From assembly GCA_019115665.1 (NCBI GenBank), contig DXDD01000143.1, forward strand, positions 1 through 36,673: a stretch of 36,673 bases of DNA, written 5' to 3'. This DNA is from Candidatus Eisenbergiella pullistercoris. GTDB taxonomy: Bacteria; Bacillota; Clostridia; Lachnospirales; Lachnospiraceae. This document shows positions 1 through 7,277 of the stretch, in pieces. The position numbers and the translations under genes were made by a program. Below the pieces are notes generated by a model, which did not search any database, was not told where the DNA came from, and worked only from the letters and a program-made list of their open reading frames with translations. Each line of letters begins with the position of its first letter. The stretch's first letter is position 1.

Positions 1-142
1 ACTGTTTTGGGTTTGTCCCTTCCGCCCTTTCGGACTTCCGAGACCGTTCCTCTGAATAATTCTTTTTGGAATTTTCAGGGTCGCATTACTGTTTATTTGT
101 CAAGGTGCTTTGTCTTGGCTTTCCTCAGCCGCAACGATGATT
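1..142 (-). other. Probable rRNA operon 5' leader (16S gene beyond left edge)
   Basis: Read on the minus strand, this stretch lies just downstream of two strong tandem promoters and contains GCACCTTGACAAATAAACAG followed by TAATGCGACCCTGAAAATTCC. This resembles the conserved leader or spacer motif (xxCCTTGAcAAxTxAACAG) that precedes 16S or 23S genes in Clostridia. Several short hairpin-forming blocks follow toward the edge. No protein is credible here; the 121-aa plus-strand ORF is low complexity and antisense to the promoters. That an rRNA gene begins to the left is inferred, because no mature rRNA sequence lies inside the window. Confidence 0.6.
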
Positions 143-171
143 ATCATATCACAACCGTCCGCTTTCGTCAA
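143..171 (-). promoter_or_regulatory. rrn-type promoter P2
   Basis: Minus strand TTGACG, 17-base spacer, TATGAT, with the -10 nearest the leader. It is the second of two promoters reading left, the tandem layout usual for rRNA operons. Confidence 0.7.
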
Positions 172-234
172 GCACTTTTTTCAACATTTTTAGTTGAGGT
201 TTTTTGTTTGGCTGTTTTCCTTCAGCGGAGTTTT

Positions 235-264
235 ATTATAGCACTTTCTTCCTTTTTATGTCAA
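235..264 (-). promoter_or_regulatory. rrn-type promoter P1
   Basis: Minus strand TTGACA, 18-base spacer, TATAAT (perfect hexamers), preceded by an A-rich tract (AAAGAAATGAAAAAAG) that could act as an UP element. It reads left into P2 and the leader. Confidence 0.75.
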
Positions 265-324
265 CAACTTTTTTCATTTCTTTTACCAGAAATTGACACG
301 CTGTTAACATCCGCCAGAAGGGCG

Positions 325-357
325 AAAAAAAGGAATCTCAATCGCTCGAGATTCTTT
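325..357 (-). terminator. Intrinsic terminator of tRNA-Ser
   Basis: On the minus strand GAGATTC/GAATCTC form a 7-bp stem around an 8-base loop, followed by a CCTTTTTTTC tract. It lies just downstream of the tRNA and separates it from the rrn-type promoters. Confidence 0.75.
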
Positions 358-404
358 CCTTCCGAGCTATAACAAAGCTTTCCGTATCCTTTTGGTAAAG
401 GAAA

Positions 405-492
405 CGGAGAAAGAGGGATTTGAACCCTCGCGCCGCTTGCGCGACCTACACCCTTAGCAGGGGCGCCTCTTCGGCCTCTTGAGTATTTCTCC
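405..492 (-). tRNA. tRNA-Ser (anticodon GCU)
   Basis: The reverse strand starts GGAGAAATACTC and ends TTTCTCC plus a G discriminator, giving a 7-bp acceptor stem. The anticodon arm reads CCCTGCTAAGGG, so the anticodon is GCU. A long variable arm follows (GGTCGCGCAAGCGGCGC region), as expected for serine tRNAs. The T arm is GAGGGTTCAAATCCCTC. Length is about 88 nt. The 3' CCA is not encoded, since the next bases are TTT. The gene stands alone between its own promoter and terminator. Confidence 0.95.
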
Positions 493-556
493 GCAAACCG
501 AACTGCCCTTTACCAATATGAATACGGACGCGCCGCTTATCTGTGACGCATGAGTT

Positions 557-585
557 ATTATACATAAGCGGAAGCGGTTTGTCAA
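557..585 (-). promoter_or_regulatory. Consensus promoter of tRNA-Ser
   Basis: Minus strand TTGACA, 17 bases, TATAAT: a perfect sigma-A type promoter about 65 bases upstream of the tRNA. It begins only 22 bases after the end of the upstream acyltransferase gene. Confidence 0.85.
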
Positions 586-606
586 TCACTTTTTGCTGCT
601 CCGTTC

Positions 607-1347
607 TTAGGACCGCTTCGCAGGCCATTTCGCGTTTTTTGACGGATGCGCCGCTATCGCTTCGTCGATCCTTCTTTTCACCTCCTCCGCGATCTGCGTG
701 GTCTTCATGTTCCGGTATTCTTCATAATATAAAGGCTTCAGGTAGTACAGCTGGACGGTGACGGGACGGATGCTGTTTTCGTCAAAGGGAATGAAGGAAT
801 CGATCAGGGCGCAGGGAACGATGGGGCATCTGGCCTTCACCGCGCTCTTGAAGGTACCTCCCTTGAATTCCAGGGTATGGTTTCCCTGTCTGCTCCGGGT
901 TCCCTCCGGGAAGATCAGGAAATTTCTTCCTTTTTTCACTTCCTCCGCCATGGTCTGGATCACCTTCATGGACTGGCGGATATCTTCTCTGTCCATGACA
1001 AGGGAGCCAAGCGCCTTCCGCACCTGTTTGAGCAGGATAATGTCGGCCGCTTCCTTTTTAATAACGAAGGCAAAGGGACGCGGGCAGGATTCCAGAAAGA
1101 CCAGGACGTCGAACAGGCCCTGGTGATTTGGGAACAGAATGAAGCCGTCCTTTTCCGGAAGGTTTTCCTGGCCATGGGCGTCGATCGTGACTCTTCCGGC
1201 CCGGTTTGCCAGGATCGTCGTCCTTTTGATCCAGCGGAAGCTCTCCTCATAACTGATGTCTTCCCGGGAAGCGCATCTGCAGATATGATAAAAATAGTAA
1301 AAGGCTTTGAAAATAAGGCGGAATACCATTAACGCGATTCTTTTCAT
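607..1347 (-). CDS. plsC: 1-acyl-sn-glycerol-3-phosphate acyltransferase (PlsC-like)
   Basis: 246 aa, the usual size for a short PlsC. It would transfer an acyl chain to lysophosphatidate at the membrane in phospholipid synthesis. A hydrophobic N-terminus (residues 4-22) is followed by the catalytic HX4D box in NHQGLFD (residues 74-80) and the substrate-binding FPEGTR (146-151), both family hallmarks. A lysine-rich C-terminal tail ends the protein. The start is supported by AAAGGACC about 10 bases upstream. It lies 16 bp behind fumarase beta, so it is probably the last gene of that transcript, although lipid synthesis and fumarase have no obvious shared task. Family assignment is firm; the exact acyl acceptor is inferred. 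Confidence 0.88.
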   Translation of the reverse strand: MKRIALMVFRLIFKAFYYFYHICRCASREDISYEESFRWIKRTTILANRAGRVTIDAHGQENLPEKDGFILFPNHQGLFDVLVFLESCPRPFAFVIKKEAADIILLKQVRKALGSLVMDREDIRQSMKVIQTMAEEVKKGRNFLIFPEGTRSRQGNHTLEFKGGTFKSAVKARCPIVPCALIDSFIPFDENSIRPVTVQLYYLKPLYYEEYRNMKTTQIAEEVKRRIDEAIAAHPSKNAKWPAKRS

Positions 1348-1363
1348 AATATATAGAGGTCCT

Positions 1364-1915
1364 TTATTCCTTCCGGTACTGCTCCAGCGCGGTTTTGTAG
1401 AGGTCGTTTCCCTGACTGTCCATCACGACGATCACGGGGAAGTCCTTCACGGTCAGCTTCCGGACCGCTTCCGTTCCCAGGTCTTCGTAGGCGACGACCT
1501 CCGCATGAAGGATGGATTTGGACAGGAGCGCGCCCGCTCCTCCTACGGCGGCGAAGTAGACGGCTTCGTTTCTTATGACCGCCTCTCTGACGGCGTCGCT
1601 TCTTTTTCCCTTTCCGATCATGCCGCGAAGGCCAAGATCCAGAAGGGCCGGCGTATACTTATCCATCCGGCTGGCTGTTGTCGGGCCGGCGGAGCCGATG
1701 GGCTGTCCCTCCCTGGCAGGAGAAGGCCCCATATAATATATGACGTTTCCGCTGATCTCAAAAGGCAGGGGCCGGCCCGCGTCCAGCGCTTCCTGCATCC
1801 TTTTATGGGCGGCGTCCCTTGCGGTGTAAATGGTTCCCGTGAGGTAAACGCAGTCTCCGGCCTTCAGACTGCGGGCTGTTTCCCTGTCAAAGGGGACCGT
1901 ACATCTTTTTTCCAT
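1364..1915 (-). CDS. Class I (Fe-S) fumarate hydratase, beta subunit
   Basis: 183 aa. This is the C-terminal half of a two-subunit iron-sulfur hydro-lyase of the fumarase/tartrate dehydratase family, which interconverts fumarate and malate in the cytosol. Typical motifs are LTGTIYTARDAAH near residue 30, YYMGPSP, GSAGPTTASRMD (about 75-86) and GMIGKGKRS. A strong SD (GGGAGG) stands 5 bases before ATG. The alpha subunit lies 121 bp upstream in the same orientation. L-tartrate dehydratase has the same architecture; fumarase is the commoner role in Clostridia, but sequence reading alone does not separate the two. Confidence 0.9.
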   Translation of the reverse strand: MEKRCTVPFDRETARSLKAGDCVYLTGTIYTARDAAHKRMQEALDAGRPLPFEISGNVIYYMGPSPAREGQPIGSAGPTTASRMDKYTPALLDLGLRGMIGKGKRSDAVREAVIRNEAVYFAAVGGAGALLSKSILHAEVVAYEDLGTEAVRKLTVKDFPVIVVMDSQGNDLYKTALEQYRKE

Positions 1916-1960
1916 ATTTTCCTCCCTGTCGGAGCGCCTGTGCTCCGATCCTTCTTCCCG

Positions 1961-2057
1961 TTTCTGTTTTCAGAGCGTGCGGACCGCATGGCTTCTGCTT
2001 TCAGAGTACGCGGGCCGCACAGCTTCTGTTCTCATCTCAAAGTATGCGGACCGCGTG
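1961..2057 (-). repeat. Three degenerate tandem copies of the fumarase alpha 3' end
   Basis: On the minus strand the last codons of the alpha subunit gene (CGCGGTCCGCATACTTTGA) recur twice downstream as CGGCCCGCGTACTCTGA and CGGTCCGCACGCTCTGA, each followed by a variant of AACAGAAGC. Units are 37, 30 and 30 bp (2021-2057, 1991-2020, 1961-1990). Each later copy keeps an A-R/V-x-L-stop reading frame of its own. Just beyond it, CGGAGC/GCTCCG (1930-1947) can form a small hairpin ahead of the beta gene. Confidence 0.8.
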
Positions 2058-2879
2058 GCGGTTTACATGGCAGCAGATATTCACGGCTACCGGAAGGCCC
2101 GCGATGTGCGTCGGATACGTGTTGATATTGACGCCCAGCGCCGTCGTAGTCCCGCCCAGGCCGCCGGGGCCGATGCCGGAACGGTTGATCCGCTCAAGAA
2201 GCTCCTCTTCCATCGCGCGTACCCAGGGAATCTCCGAACGCACATCCAGGGGCCGCGTCAGGGCCTGCTTTGCCATCAGCGCGCATTTTTCAAAGGTGCC
2301 GCCGATCCCAACGCCGACCACCATGGGCGGGCAGGCATTGGGTCCCGCATCCTTCACCGCCGTGAGAACGGCGTTCTTTACGCCCTCCTCCCCGTCCGCC
2401 GGCTTGAGCATGAAGATGCGGCTCATGTTTTCGCTGCCGAAGCCCTTGGGGGCCGCGGTGATCTTTATCCGGTCTCCGGGAACGATGGAGTAATGAATGA
2501 CTCCCGGCGTATTGTCGTTCGTATTTACGCGAAGAAGCGGGTCTGAAACCACGGATTTGCGCAGGCAGCCTTCCGTATAGCCTCTGCGTATGCCTTCGTT
2601 TACGGCCTCCTCCAGAGCGCCGCCTTCCAGATGGACCTCCTGTCCCACCTCAAGAAAGATGACCGCCATCCCGGTGTCCTGGCAGATCGGAATGGAGTCC
2701 TCCCCGGCGATCTGAAGGTTGCGGGAAAGCTGCTCCAGAACGCTCCTTCCCAGGGGCGCTTCCTCCTTCTGCCGGGCCTGCTCCAGCGCGTTTTCCATAT
2801 CCTTTGTCAGAAACAGATTGGCTTCTATGCACATTTCCTTTACCGCGTCCGTGATCTGTGAAACCGGTATTGTTCTCAT
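2037..2879 (-). CDS. Class I (Fe-S) fumarate hydratase, alpha subunit
   Basis: 280 aa, standard for the alpha subunit of two-component Fe-S fumarase/tartrate dehydratase, which supplies the [4Fe-4S] cluster ligands. Visible family blocks are ICQDTGMAVIFLEVG (about 62-76), the Cys in CLRKSVVSDPL, NACPPMVVGVGIGGTFEKC (about 180-198), GPGGLGGTTTALGVN and the terminal AVNICCHVNRHA. It is the first gene of the leftward fumarase operon, behind a consensus -10. The SD is AAAGGCGG about 8 bases before ATG. Its last 15 or so bases form part of the 30-bp tandem repeat that continues into the spacer. Confidence 0.92.
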   Translation of the reverse strand: MRTIPVSQITDAVKEMCIEANLFLTKDMENALEQARQKEEAPLGRSVLEQLSRNLQIAGEDSIPICQDTGMAVIFLEVGQEVHLEGGALEEAVNEGIRRGYTEGCLRKSVVSDPLLRVNTNDNTPGVIHYSIVPGDRIKITAAPKGFGSENMSRIFMLKPADGEEGVKNAVLTAVKDAGPNACPPMVVGVGIGGTFEKCALMAKQALTRPLDVRSEIPWVRAMEEELLERINRSGIGPGGLGGTTTALGVNINTYPTHIAGLPVAVNICCHVNRHAVRIL

Positions 2880-2945
2880 CCTTTTTCCGCCTTTCCTGAA
2901 AATATCCTCCTGATCGGAAAGCTGTTGTTTTCCTCATACGGTTTC

Positions 2946-2974
2946 ATTATAAGGCAGGAGGGTTTCTTTTGTCA
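2946..2974 (-). promoter_or_regulatory. Promoter of the fumarase operon
   Basis: Minus strand TGACAA, 17 bases, TATAAT. The -35 lies in the nearer of two exact 17-bp repeats. The -10 ends 67 bases before the alpha subunit ATG. Confidence 0.7.
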
Positions 2975-2995
2975 CGATGTTTCTTTTGTCACGAT
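2962..2995. repeat. Perfect 17-bp tandem direct repeat over the fumarase -35
   Basis: GTTTCTTTTGTCACGAT occurs twice with no gap (2962-2978, 2979-2995). On the minus strand each copy offers a TGACAA -35 sequence, so a second -35 lies one spacer length upstream. It sits in the divergent region between the fumarase operon and the M42 peptidase and could be an operator or a recent duplication. Confidence 0.85.
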
Positions 2996-3151
2996 TATTC
3001 TGGATTTTCCCGTTTAAAAGTGCTACTCTGGAAGGGCAGCCGGCGGCAGGCGGAAAGAGGACTGCACGCAGGCGGCAGGAAGAACATTGATCAGATCGAG
3101 GCGCGGGCTCCCTGGAGCCTCAGTGCAGGGCGCTTCGGAACGGAGGTAAAA

Positions 3152-4225
3152 ATGAAGGATTATGCGGAATATATCGCAGAGCAGGCACAGAAGCTTCTGG
3201 CCATTGACAGCCCTTCGGGCTATACGAAAAACGCAGCGCAGTATCTGTGCGGCATTTACCGAAAGCTCGGCTATGAGCCTCAGCTCACGGTGAAGGGCGG
3301 GGTCCTGGTAAAGCTGTGCGAGGGAACCGGAGCGGTCCCGGAAGCAGAAGGAACCGGATACGGGGATCCGTCCCGCGGCCCCATCCTGCTGATGGCGCAT
3401 ACGGATACGCTTGGGGCCATGGTTTCCGGGATCACGCCCGAGGGAAGGCTGAAGCTCACTCCTCTGGGCGGGCTGAACCCCAATAATACGGAGGCGGAAA
3501 ACTGCCGGATCGTCACCAGAAAAGGGAAGGTTTATACGGGAACCTTCCAGCTCGCCAACGCTTCCATTCATGTAAACGGGGATTATAATGAGAAAAAGAG
3601 AAGCTACGACAGCATGGAGGTGCTGGTGGACGAGCCCGTAAAGAGCGCGGACGATGTGAAGCGGCTCGGGATCATGACGGGCGATATCGTCTGCTTTGAT
3701 CCGAGAACCACGGTCACTCCGTCCGGCTATCTCAAGAGCCGTTTCCTGGACGATAAGCTGAGCACGGCGATCCTTCTGGGCTATGCGGCCTATCTGAAGG
3801 AAGAAGGGATCTCCCCGGAACGGACTGTCTATGAGCATATCACGGTATTTGAGGAGGTCGGACACGGCGCCTGCGCTTCCGTTCCGGAAGGGGTGACGGA
3901 GCTGCTTTCCGTGGACATGGGATGTGTGGGAGAAGGGCTTTCCTGCACGGAGCATCAGGTTTCCATCTGCTCCAAGGACAGCCACGGGCCGTATCATTAT
4001 GATGTGGTCAGCGGACTGATCGACGCGGCGGACAGAGCGGGCGTGGATTACGCCGTGGATGTCTATCCTCATTACGGCTCCGACGCGGACGCGGCTCTGG
4101 ATGCGGGAATCGACGCCAGGCACGGGCTGATCGGTCCCGGCGTCTATGCCTCCCACGGCTATGAACGCGCCCACCTGGACGGGGTGAAAAATACCTTTGA
4201 GCTGCTGAAGGCTTATCTGGGATAA
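3152..4225 (+). CDS. M42 family metallopeptidase (glutamyl/leucyl aminopeptidase type)
   Basis: 357 aa from the chosen start. M42 enzymes are cytosolic dimetal aminopeptidases forming large tetrahedral shells that trim peptides. Metal and catalytic blocks are visible: MAHTDTLG (about 81-88), FLDDKLSTA (about 200), EEVGHGA (about 236) and SVDMGC. The ORF track start at 2969 would add 61 residues with no family character; ATG 3152 has GGAGG 5 bases upstream and begins a normal M42 N-terminus (MKDYAEYIAEQ). It is transcribed divergently from fumarase and ends in a hairpin shared with the convergent cyclase gene. M42 members are also annotated as endoglucanase, a misnomer. Confidence 0.88.
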   Translation: MKDYAEYIAEQAQKLLAIDSPSGYTKNAAQYLCGIYRKLGYEPQLTVKGGVLVKLCEGTGAVPEAEGTGYGDPSRGPILLMAHTDTLGAMVSGITPEGRLKLTPLGGLNPNNTEAENCRIVTRKGKVYTGTFQLANASIHVNGDYNEKKRSYDSMEVLVDEPVKSADDVKRLGIMTGDIVCFDPRTTVTPSGYLKSRFLDDKLSTAILLGYAAYLKEEGISPERTVYEHITVFEEVGHGACASVPEGVTELLSVDMGCVGEGLSCTEHQVSICSKDSHGPYHYDVVSGLIDAADRAGVDYAVDVYPHYGSDADAALDAGIDARHGLIGPGVYASHGYERAHLDGVKNTFELLKAYLG

Positions 4226-4234
4226 CAAACGCTG

Positions 4235-4269
4235 CCGGAAGCGTCCTTCGTCCTGAAAGGCGCTTCCGG
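4235..4269. terminator. Hairpin between convergent genes
   Basis: CCGGAAGCG...CGCTTCCGG form a perfect 9-bp stem, extended by CCTT/AAGG inside. No clear T tract follows on either strand. Its place between the ends of two convergent genes fits a bidirectional terminator. Confidence 0.55.
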
Positions 4270-4285
4270 ACAGACCTGTACGGAT

Positions 4286-5623
4286 TCATACGGGAAAGGG
4301 AATTTTCGCCAGAGGGGTGAAATTTCCTTTCCCGGTCTTTTTTACCTGATAAAGCCGGTCGTCCGCTTCCTTCAGAAGCTCCTCCAGCTCCATCTTTTCC
4401 CGGCTGAGCGCAATTCCCATGCTGACGGAGAGCTGTGCTCTGTCAAACTCCTCTCCCGCTTCCCGGAAGGAGCGGCAGATATTCTCCGCTCTTTTTTCCA
4501 GCACGCTTCCCAGGGTGCAGCCGGGCAGAAAAAGGATAAATTCGTCTCCGCCGATCCTTGCCGCCACATCCTGCGCTCTGGAATTCGCCCGGATGATCTC
4601 CGCCAGACGGATCAGCATCCTGTCCCCTGTCTGATGTCCGTAGGTGTCGTTCAGCTTCTTGAAATTATCGATATCCATCGCAAACAGCGCGCCCTGCCGG
4701 CCTTCCTTCAGGCACTGTCCGATTCGGGTGAGCGCTCCTTTTCTGTTGTAAATGCCGGTCAGAGGATCCTCCAGGACTTCTTTTTTCAGCCTCTCCTGAA
4801 GACGGACGCCGTCGTTTATGTCCAGCATGACGCTGACCATGGCCTTTCTTCCGTCCTCCGTGGTTATGCTGCGCCCCTTATCATCGACCCACAGTCTTGT
4901 CCCGTCTTTTCTCACCACACGGTACTGTACGTCGTATTCGCCGGTTTTTTCTATGCTGTCATAGATCGTCCGCTCCACTCTGTCCCAGTCCTCGGGAGCG
5001 ATCACCTTCTGCATTTCCTCGCCGGTCGCTTCCACCAGCTCGTCATAGGTATAGCCCAGGTAGTCCAGCATGGTGTCGTTGATGATATAAAGAGGAAAGC
5101 CCTTTTCCAGATAGCCTCCCATGATCCCGCCCGGCAGCATGGACATCATGAGTTCGATCAGCTTTCTTCCCGCCGCCGCGTCCATCCTTCCGATCGCCTG
5201 GCGGCCGTATTTGATCGGAAAAAATTCCTCTCCCTCCTGCTGATCGGAGGGCGCCGACATATGAAGGCTTGAAATCTTCCAGCCTTCGCGCTCCTTCACC
5301 GCCGACATGGTCAGTCTCGTCCGGAAGGTCAGCTCCCCTCCCGCTTCGTCCGGCATGGCAGTAAGGACATTGCAGAACACGATACATACCTGATCCGTAC
5401 AGGCTTTTTCGCAGTAGTCGCTGATCTCATAGCGGAAGCCTCCGGGAATGCACTCAAACTCCTCGCGCATCAGCTCCCGAAGCTCCTCCTTGTTCCGGGC
5501 GATCTCCTGCGCGCCGGTTCCAAGGCTGATCACATCGTCAGAAAGGAAGGCCAGGGCTTCCTCCAGGCTCCTTCTCACCAGATAAGCGTCAAAAAACTGT
5601 ATCAGCAGATCCTTAACGAGCAT
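4286..5623 (-). CDS. Diguanylate cyclase, SnoaL-like - PAS - GGDEF
   Basis: 445 aa soluble signalling protein predicted to make c-di-GMP from two GTP. Order of parts: residues 1-125 resemble a SnoaL/NTF2-like cone-fold domain (FFDAYLVRRSLEEALAFLSDDV), about 160-275 is a PAS domain (YIINDTMLDYLGYTYDEL through YRVVRKDGTRLWVDDKGRSI), and about 285-440 is GGDEF. The active-site loop is intact (RIGGDEFILFL), and an RAQD sequence five residues before it matches the RxxD product-inhibition site. No transmembrane segment is seen, so the PAS and SnoaL parts probably sense a cytosolic ligand. SD AGGAGG lies 8 bases from ATG. It is monocistronic, with its own promoter inside a dyad. Confidence 0.92.
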   Translation of the reverse strand: MLVKDLLIQFFDAYLVRRSLEEALAFLSDDVISLGTGAQEIARNKEELRELMREEFECIPGGFRYEISDYCEKACTDQVCIVFCNVLTAMPDEAGGELTFRTRLTMSAVKEREGWKISSLHMSAPSDQQEGEEFFPIKYGRQAIGRMDAAAGRKLIELMMSMLPGGIMGGYLEKGFPLYIINDTMLDYLGYTYDELVEATGEEMQKVIAPEDWDRVERTIYDSIEKTGEYDVQYRVVRKDGTRLWVDDKGRSITTEDGRKAMVSVMLDINDGVRLQERLKKEVLEDPLTGIYNRKGALTRIGQCLKEGRQGALFAMDIDNFKKLNDTYGHQTGDRMLIRLAEIIRANSRAQDVAARIGGDEFILFLPGCTLGSVLEKRAENICRSFREAGEEFDRAQLSVSMGIALSREKMELEELLKEADDRLYQVKKTGKGNFTPLAKIPFPV

Positions 5624-5642
5624 ACTGCCGTCCTCCTGTCAA

Positions 5643-5674
5643 CTGTTTTCAGACTTCATTATATCACAAAACAG
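5643..5674 (-). promoter_or_regulatory. Extended -10 promoter of the cyclase inside a dyad
   Basis: Minus strand TGATATAAT is an extended -10 (hexamer at 5658-5663); the -35 is poor. CTGTTTT and AAAACAG (5643-5649, 5668-5674) flank the -10 symmetrically, and CAGACTT/AAGTCTG forms a second inverted pair. This is consistent with an operator, but no regulator is identified. Confidence 0.5.
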
Positions 5675-5726
5675 AAAGTCTGTGTAAAATCCGTGTTAAA
5701 ATTGAAGCCGGAAAACAGTTTCGGAC

Positions 5727-5774
5727 AAAAAAAGCCGCCTCCGGTCTGAGAATCTCTCATTGCCGGCAGCGGCT
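5727..5774 (-). terminator. Terminator of the pst-phoU operon
   Basis: Minus strand AGCCGC-TGCCGG pairs with CCGG-AG-GCGGCT, followed by TTTTTTTG. It lies 39 bases beyond the phoU stop. Confidence 0.85.
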
Positions 5775-5812
5775 CTTTATGTCGTGCTCTTTTTTGTCCG
5801 GCGCGGCGCCGT

Positions 5813-6475
5813 TTACATCAGACGGATATCCCGGATGGAGCCGCTTTCCTGGAACAGCTCCCACTCCGCGATGTTTACCGCATGATCGCCGATCCGTTCC
5901 AGATACTTGGCGATCAGCAGAACGTCCACGCAGGCGTCCACATCAGATACGCCCTCCTGCAGCCTTCTCACCAGGTCGTCCTTCACCTTGGAGAACAGTT
6001 CGTCCACCACGTCGTCATGGCGGATCACCTCGTCCGCCGCCCTGCTGTCACGGTTCACGAAGGCGTCCACGGCATCATGCACGATCTCCTTGGCAACTCC
6101 CAGCATGCCGGTGATGTGTCTGGAATAAAGATCCAGCTCGCTCCCCTTCATGCGCAGCATCAGCTCCGCGATATCGGCGGTCTGGTCGCCGATGCGTTCG
6201 ATATCCGTCACCACCTTCAGGGCGGCGGAGATCATGCGCAGGTCCCCGGCGATGGGCTGCTGTCTGGTGATCAGGGACAGGCACCTGGATTCGATGTTTC
6301 TCTCCATATCGTTGATCACTCTGTCCCCGCTGATGATCCTCATCTCCAGATCCTCATCCTTGCTGTCCACGGCGGACAGAAGCTGGTCAAAGGAAGCCTC
6401 AACGGCCTCTCCCATCTCCTTCACGCTTCTGCGCAGGCTGTCCAGCTCTTCCATGTAGTTTATTCTCATTGCCAT
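5813..6475 (-). CDS. phoU: Phosphate transport system regulator PhoU
   Basis: 220 aa, the usual length. PhoU is a cytosolic helical-bundle protein that links PstB activity to Pho signalling and restrains phosphate uptake. Two repeated three-helix units are evident, each with the metal-binding signature: DRVINDMERNIE (about 50) and RHDDVVDELFSKV (about 150), preceded by RIGDQTADIAEL (about 95) and followed by RIGDHAVNIAEW (about 196). SD GGAGAGG precedes ATG. It is the last gene of pstSCAB-phoU, 23 bp after pstB, and ends at a strong terminator. Confidence 0.96.
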   Translation of the reverse strand: MAMRINYMEELDSLRRSVKEMGEAVEASFDQLLSAVDSKDEDLEMRIISGDRVINDMERNIESRCLSLITRQQPIAGDLRMISAALKVVTDIERIGDQTADIAELMLRMKGSELDLYSRHITGMLGVAKEIVHDAVDAFVNRDSRAADEVIRHDDVVDELFSKVKDDLVRRLQEGVSDVDACVDVLLIAKYLERIGDHAVNIAEWELFQESGSIRDIRLM

Positions 6476-6498
6476 CTTTTTCCTCTCCTTATTCTCGA

Positions 6499-7257
6499 TC
6501 AGCCAAACCGGCCGGTGATATAGTCCTCGGTTCTCTTATCCTTAGGCCTGGAGAAAATATTTCCGGTGGAATCCTTTTCCACCACCTCTCCCACGAGGAA
6601 AAACGCGGTATCGTCGGACACGCGGGCCGCCTGCTGCATGTTATGGGTGACGACGACGACCGTGTATTTCTTTTTCAGCTCCTCCATCAGATCCTCGATC
6701 TTCAGGGTGGAAATGGGGTCGAGAGCGGAGGTGGGCTCGTCCATGAGAAGCACCTCGGGCTGTACGGCAAGAGCTCTCGCGATACAGAGTCTCTGCTGCT
6801 GACCGCCGGAAAGGCCGAGGGCGGATTTTTTCAGGCGGTCCTTGACCTCGTCAAAGATGGCCGCTCCCTTCAGGCTCTCCTCCACGATCTGATCCAGCTG
6901 AGATTTATTCTTAATGCCATGGATCCTGGGGCCGTAGGCGATATTGTCGTAGATGCTCATGGGGAAGGGGTTGGGCTGCTGGAACACCATGCCCACTTTT
7001 TTGCGCAGGAGGGTGGTATCCACCTTTTCATCATAGATGTTTTCCCCGTCGATGGTGACCTCTCCCTCGATCTTCACGCCGTCGATCAGATCGTTCATGC
7101 GGTTCAGGGTTTTTAAGAAGGTGGATTTTCCGCAGCCGGAGGGGCCGATGAAGGCGGTGATGGCGTTGGGGCGGATGTCCATGTCGATGTCCTTCAGCGC
7201 ATGGTTGGTCCCATAATATAAATTCAGCTTTCTGGTACTGATCTTTACGTTTTCCAT
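6499..7257 (-). CDS. pstB: Phosphate ABC transporter ATP-binding protein PstB
   Basis: 252 aa. This is the ATPase that drives high-affinity phosphate import with PstA and PstC at the inner face of the membrane. Walker A is GPSGCGKST (about 37-45), the Q-loop is [22 protein letters not shown] (the NPFP is PstB-specific), the signature is LSGGQQQR, Walker B is [14 protein letters not shown], and the switch His is [13 protein letters not shown]. The C-terminal [21 protein letters not shown] is characteristic of PstB. Start supported by AAAGGG upstream; 20 bp separate it from pstA. Confidence 0.97.
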   Translation of the reverse strand: MENVKISTRKLNLYYGTNHALKDIDMDIRPNAITAFIGPSGCGKSTFLKTLNRMNDLIDGVKIEGEVTIDGENIYDEKVDTTLLRKKVGMVFQQPNPFPMSIYDNIAYGPRIHGIKNKSQLDQIVEESLKGAAIFDEVKDRLKKSALGLSGGQQQRLCIARALAVQPEVLLMDEPTSALDPISTLKIEDLMEELKKKYTVVVVTHNMQQAARVSDDTAFFLVGEVVEKDSTGNIFSRPKDKRTEDYITGRFG

Positions 7258-7277
7258 TGCTTTCCCTTTCTGGTTGT

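Noticed and set aside
7-372. 121-aa plus-strand ORF at left edge
   Set aside because: Phe/Leu/Ser-rich, no SD, and antisense to tandem promoters, the leader and the tRNA terminator.
3000-3040. Promoter for the M42 gene (extended TGCTACTCT)
   Set aside because: The -35 is poor and no alternative stands out; too weak to list as a feature.
3023-4228. 401-aa minus-strand ORF opposite the M42 peptidase
   Set aside because: The plus strand carries all M42 metal motifs and a proper SD; the minus frame has none.
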